DNA of 64,000 nucleotides. Origin: Lachnospiraceae bacterium (GTDB lineage: Bacteria; Bacillota; Clostridia; Lachnospirales; Lachnospiraceae). Numbering within the stretch: the first letter of the stretch is position 1; each line of letters begins with the position of its first letter. Position numbers and translations under genes: made by a program. This document shows positions 63,778 through 64,000 of the stretch, piece after piece. The stretch spans positions 1-64,000 of the forward strand of contig SVEG01000001.1 in NCBI GenBank assembly GCA_015057505.1, written 5' to 3'. The notes under the pieces are model-generated. The model was not told the origin of the DNA and searched no databases. It saw only the letters and a list, made by a program, of their open reading frames with translations.

Positions 63778-64000
63778 AAAACGTTATGGCAATACAGAAG
63801 TCCTTAAAGGGATTAATTTTGAGGTGCAGACCGGTGAGGTATTTGGATTTGTCGGACAGAATGGTGCGGGTAAAACAACAACCATGAAGATTATGACGGG
63901 ACTTCTTGCTGCAGATAGCGGAAGTGTTGAGTTTAATGGTGTGGATTTACTTTTTAATACCAAGTATATGAAAAAAGTTATTGGTTTTGTGCCGGATTAT
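63755..64000 (+). CDS. ABC transporter ATPase (partial, runs off window)
   Basis: 82 residues visible, beginning ATG after AAGGAG and overlapping the upstream gene by 23 nt. Walker A GQNGAGKTTTMKI is complete, followed by VIGFVPDY (Q-loop region). It resembles ATPases of ABC-2 exporters. The rest, and probably a permease gene, lie beyond the window. Confidence 0.92.
   Translation, partial: MLRIQNLRKRYGNTEVLKGINFEVQTGEVFGFVGQNGAGKTTTMKIMTGLLAADSGSVEFNGVDLLFNTKYMKKVIGFVPDY

Overview
The window reads as a chromosome segment of a low-GC Gram-positive anaerobe of the class Clostridia, most likely family Lachnospiraceae and plausibly close to Lachnospira / the Eubacterium eligens group. This is inferred from PolC-type polymerase III, the order pyrH-frr-uppS-cdsA-dxr-rseP-ispG-polC, promoters with extended -10 elements, AGGAGG-type ribosome sites and a very large pectin-degrading surface enzyme. 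No database was searched, so the genus is an inference. No prophage, insertion sequence or CRISPR array was seen.

Layout. 1-936: 3' end of a 23S rRNA gene, a spacer with a long hairpin but no 5S gene, then seven tRNA genes (Asn, Glu, Met/Ile2-CAT, Asp, Val, Leu, Arg) and a terminator. 937-7454: a small reverse-strand gene, a hairpin- and repeat-rich intergenic patch, a membrane protein, an RlmD-type rRNA methyltransferase, an ABC exporter, an AAC(3)-fold acetyltransferase and a Gfo/Idh oxidoreductase. 7455-15310: a 2538-residue secreted protein carrying pectin methylesterase and pectate lyase domains plus choline-binding-type repeats, preceded by a strong promoter and a perfect cre-type operator. 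15384-19692: diaminopropionate ammonia-lyase, a Nudix hydrolase and a zinc/manganese-type ABC uptake operon with a Fur-family-like dyad. 19725-32776: polysaccharide deacetylase, bactofilin and the conserved block from pyrH to polC (nucleotide, translation, isoprenoid, phospholipid and replication genes). 32786-34896: lysine riboswitch, dapA and dapB.

34974-39842: a four-gene GldA/GldF/GldG/DUF4340-type ABC module. 39866-43235: a small lipoprotein, a CwlC-like amidase, a YczE-like membrane protein and trpS. 43542-48531: a divergent carbohydrate locus (heparinase II/III-like protein on the reverse strand; GH88-type unsaturated glucuronyl hydrolase and GH35 beta-galactosidase on the forward strand), all without signal peptides and therefore probably acting on imported oligosaccharides. 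48608-55480: GNAT, malQ, plsC, a beta-propeller lactonase, an RlmI-like methyltransferase and formate-THF ligase. 55538-59541: a folate operon (folC, folE, HD hydrolase, folP, folB-folK fusion). 59554-64000: two-component system, a 788-residue membrane protein and the start of a second ABC ATPase, cut by the window end.

The points most worth following are the giant pectinase with its nearly identical tandem N-terminal modules and apparent catabolite control; the HD-domain gene inside the folate operon as a candidate for the missing dihydroneopterin triphosphate dephosphorylation step; the cytoplasmic heparinase-like/GH88/GH35 locus; and the two ABC modules that each pair an ATPase with a large ectodomain protein carrying a GldG-like segment.
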